Source: Rickettsia canadensis str. McKiel (GTDB taxonomy: Bacteria; Pseudomonadota; Alphaproteobacteria; Rickettsiales; Rickettsiaceae). From it: 64,000 nt of DNA. Each line of letters opens with the position of its first letter. The first letter of the stretch is position 1. The DNA is taken from assembly GCF_000014345.1 (NCBI RefSeq), contig NC_009879.1, positions 248,001 through 312,000 on the forward strand, in the 5' to 3' direction. Shown here piece after piece: positions 63,723-64,000 of this stretch. Position numbers and translations under genes: made by a program. The notes under the pieces were generated by a model that made no database searches, was not told the origin of the DNA, and saw only the letters and a program-made list of their open reading frames with translations.

Positions 63723-64000
63723 ATGCAGCCTATAACTAATTTATTAATTAATGCCCTGCGTAAAGCAGTTAAGTTTTTGCATAGGGATTTTTTAGAACTC
63801 GAAATGCTACAAAAAAATGCTGTAAGAAATGAGGAATTTTGCAAGCGATCTTATTTAAAATTGAAAACTTTATTATGTGAAGAATTACAAAAACATACAA
63901 AATATTTATTTTTTTCAGAAGATAAATTCGATTTAAATAATAATTATGATAGTGTTTTTTTAATGAACCCTATAGATAGCTTAAATAATTTCGTTAGAAG
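63723..64000 (+). CDS. suhB: Inositol monophosphatase family protein, N-terminal part (runs off window)
   Basis: Open from ATG 63723 to the window edge (92 codons). LLINALRKAVKFLHRDFLEL and FFSEDKFDL, then MNPIDSLNNFVR, fit the SuhB/inositol monophosphatase fold, and Rickettsia genomes have suhB after efp. The metal-binding motif DPxDGT reads N82-PI-D85-SL: the first Asp is Asn and GT is SL. The catalytic activity is therefore doubtful in what can be seen. The frame is cut by the end of the window, so the C-terminal motif cannot be checked. Confidence 0.75.
   Translation, partial: MQPITNLLINALRKAVKFLHRDFLELEMLQKNAVRNEEFCKRSYLKLKTLLCEELQKHTKYLFFSEDKFDLNNNYDSVFLMNPIDSLNNFVR

Overview
The window is a chromosomal segment of a Rickettsia (Alphaproteobacteria, obligate intracellular); I do not name a species. 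The evidence is a strongly AT-rich sequence, a circularly permuted two-piece tmRNA gene, a 23S-5S rRNA pair that follows fmt instead of a 16S gene, Rickettsia palindromic elements (RPEs) inserted in frame inside three protein genes, many further palindromic repeats in spacers, genus-restricted small protein families, and long stretches of decaying genes.

Layout. 1-3.5 kb, minus strand: the 5' end of addA, then surf1, dnaQ, coaE and lpxI, the last three overlapping. 3.6-6.1 kb, plus strand: ssrA (tmRNA), sspB, rnhA, an NDUFA12-like gene carrying an RPE, and mlaD. 6.1-12.5 kb: a gene graveyard with recognisable relics of a ProP-type transporter, a SpoT/RelA enzyme, a BrnT/BrnA toxin-antitoxin pair and a long unidentified minus-strand gene, plus an intact tRNA-Ser(GCU). 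12.5-21 kb: fabD, another relic region, gyrA, a twin-transmembrane small protein, def and fmt. 21-24.4 kb: 23S and 5S rRNA behind a strong promoter. 24.4-30.3 kb: a relic of a secreted protein, zapE and queA (each with an RPE), and an ABC exporter. 30.4-40.9 kb: DUF2671-like protein, cydA, a dead vapBC pair, cydB, a small DUF2474/CydX-like ORF, a glycosyltransferase, an M16 peptidase, purC, a large membrane-anchored hypothetical protein and thrS. 40.9-45.7 kb: relics, including a dead ABC transporter and a dead IS200-type transposase. 45.9-59 kb: a dense plus-strand block of tolC, popZ-like, a secreted proline-rich/ankyrin protein, parE, ctpA, a sensor histidine kinase, cpoB, a DUF2659-like protein, bamB-like, rplM and rpsI. 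59-64 kb: tRNA-Met, a D-Ala-D-Ala dipeptidase relic, phhB, rppH, pleD, efp and the 5' part of a suhB-like gene.

How the genes fit together. The intact genes are core functions of a reduced intracellular bacterium: replication and topology (dnaQ, gyrA, parE, rnhA), translation and protein quality control (def, fmt, thrS, efp, rplM, rpsI, tmRNA with its adaptor SspB), respiration (surf1, NDUFA12-like, cytochrome bd) and envelope biogenesis (lpxI, mlaD, tolC, cpoB, bamB-like, ABC exporter, glycosyltransferase). A histidine kinase and a PleD-type diguanylate cyclase give the window a signalling component.

The most notable items are the tmRNA gene whose discarded intervening segment holds a palindromic repeat, the dead mobile-type cargo beside tRNA-Ser (ProP, SpoT, BrnTA), the vapBC remnant lodged between cydA and cydB, a probable unannotated third cytochrome bd subunit, and an interlocked inverted repeat at 42.9 kb. 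I found no CRISPR array, no intact prophage and no convincing new multi-gene system.
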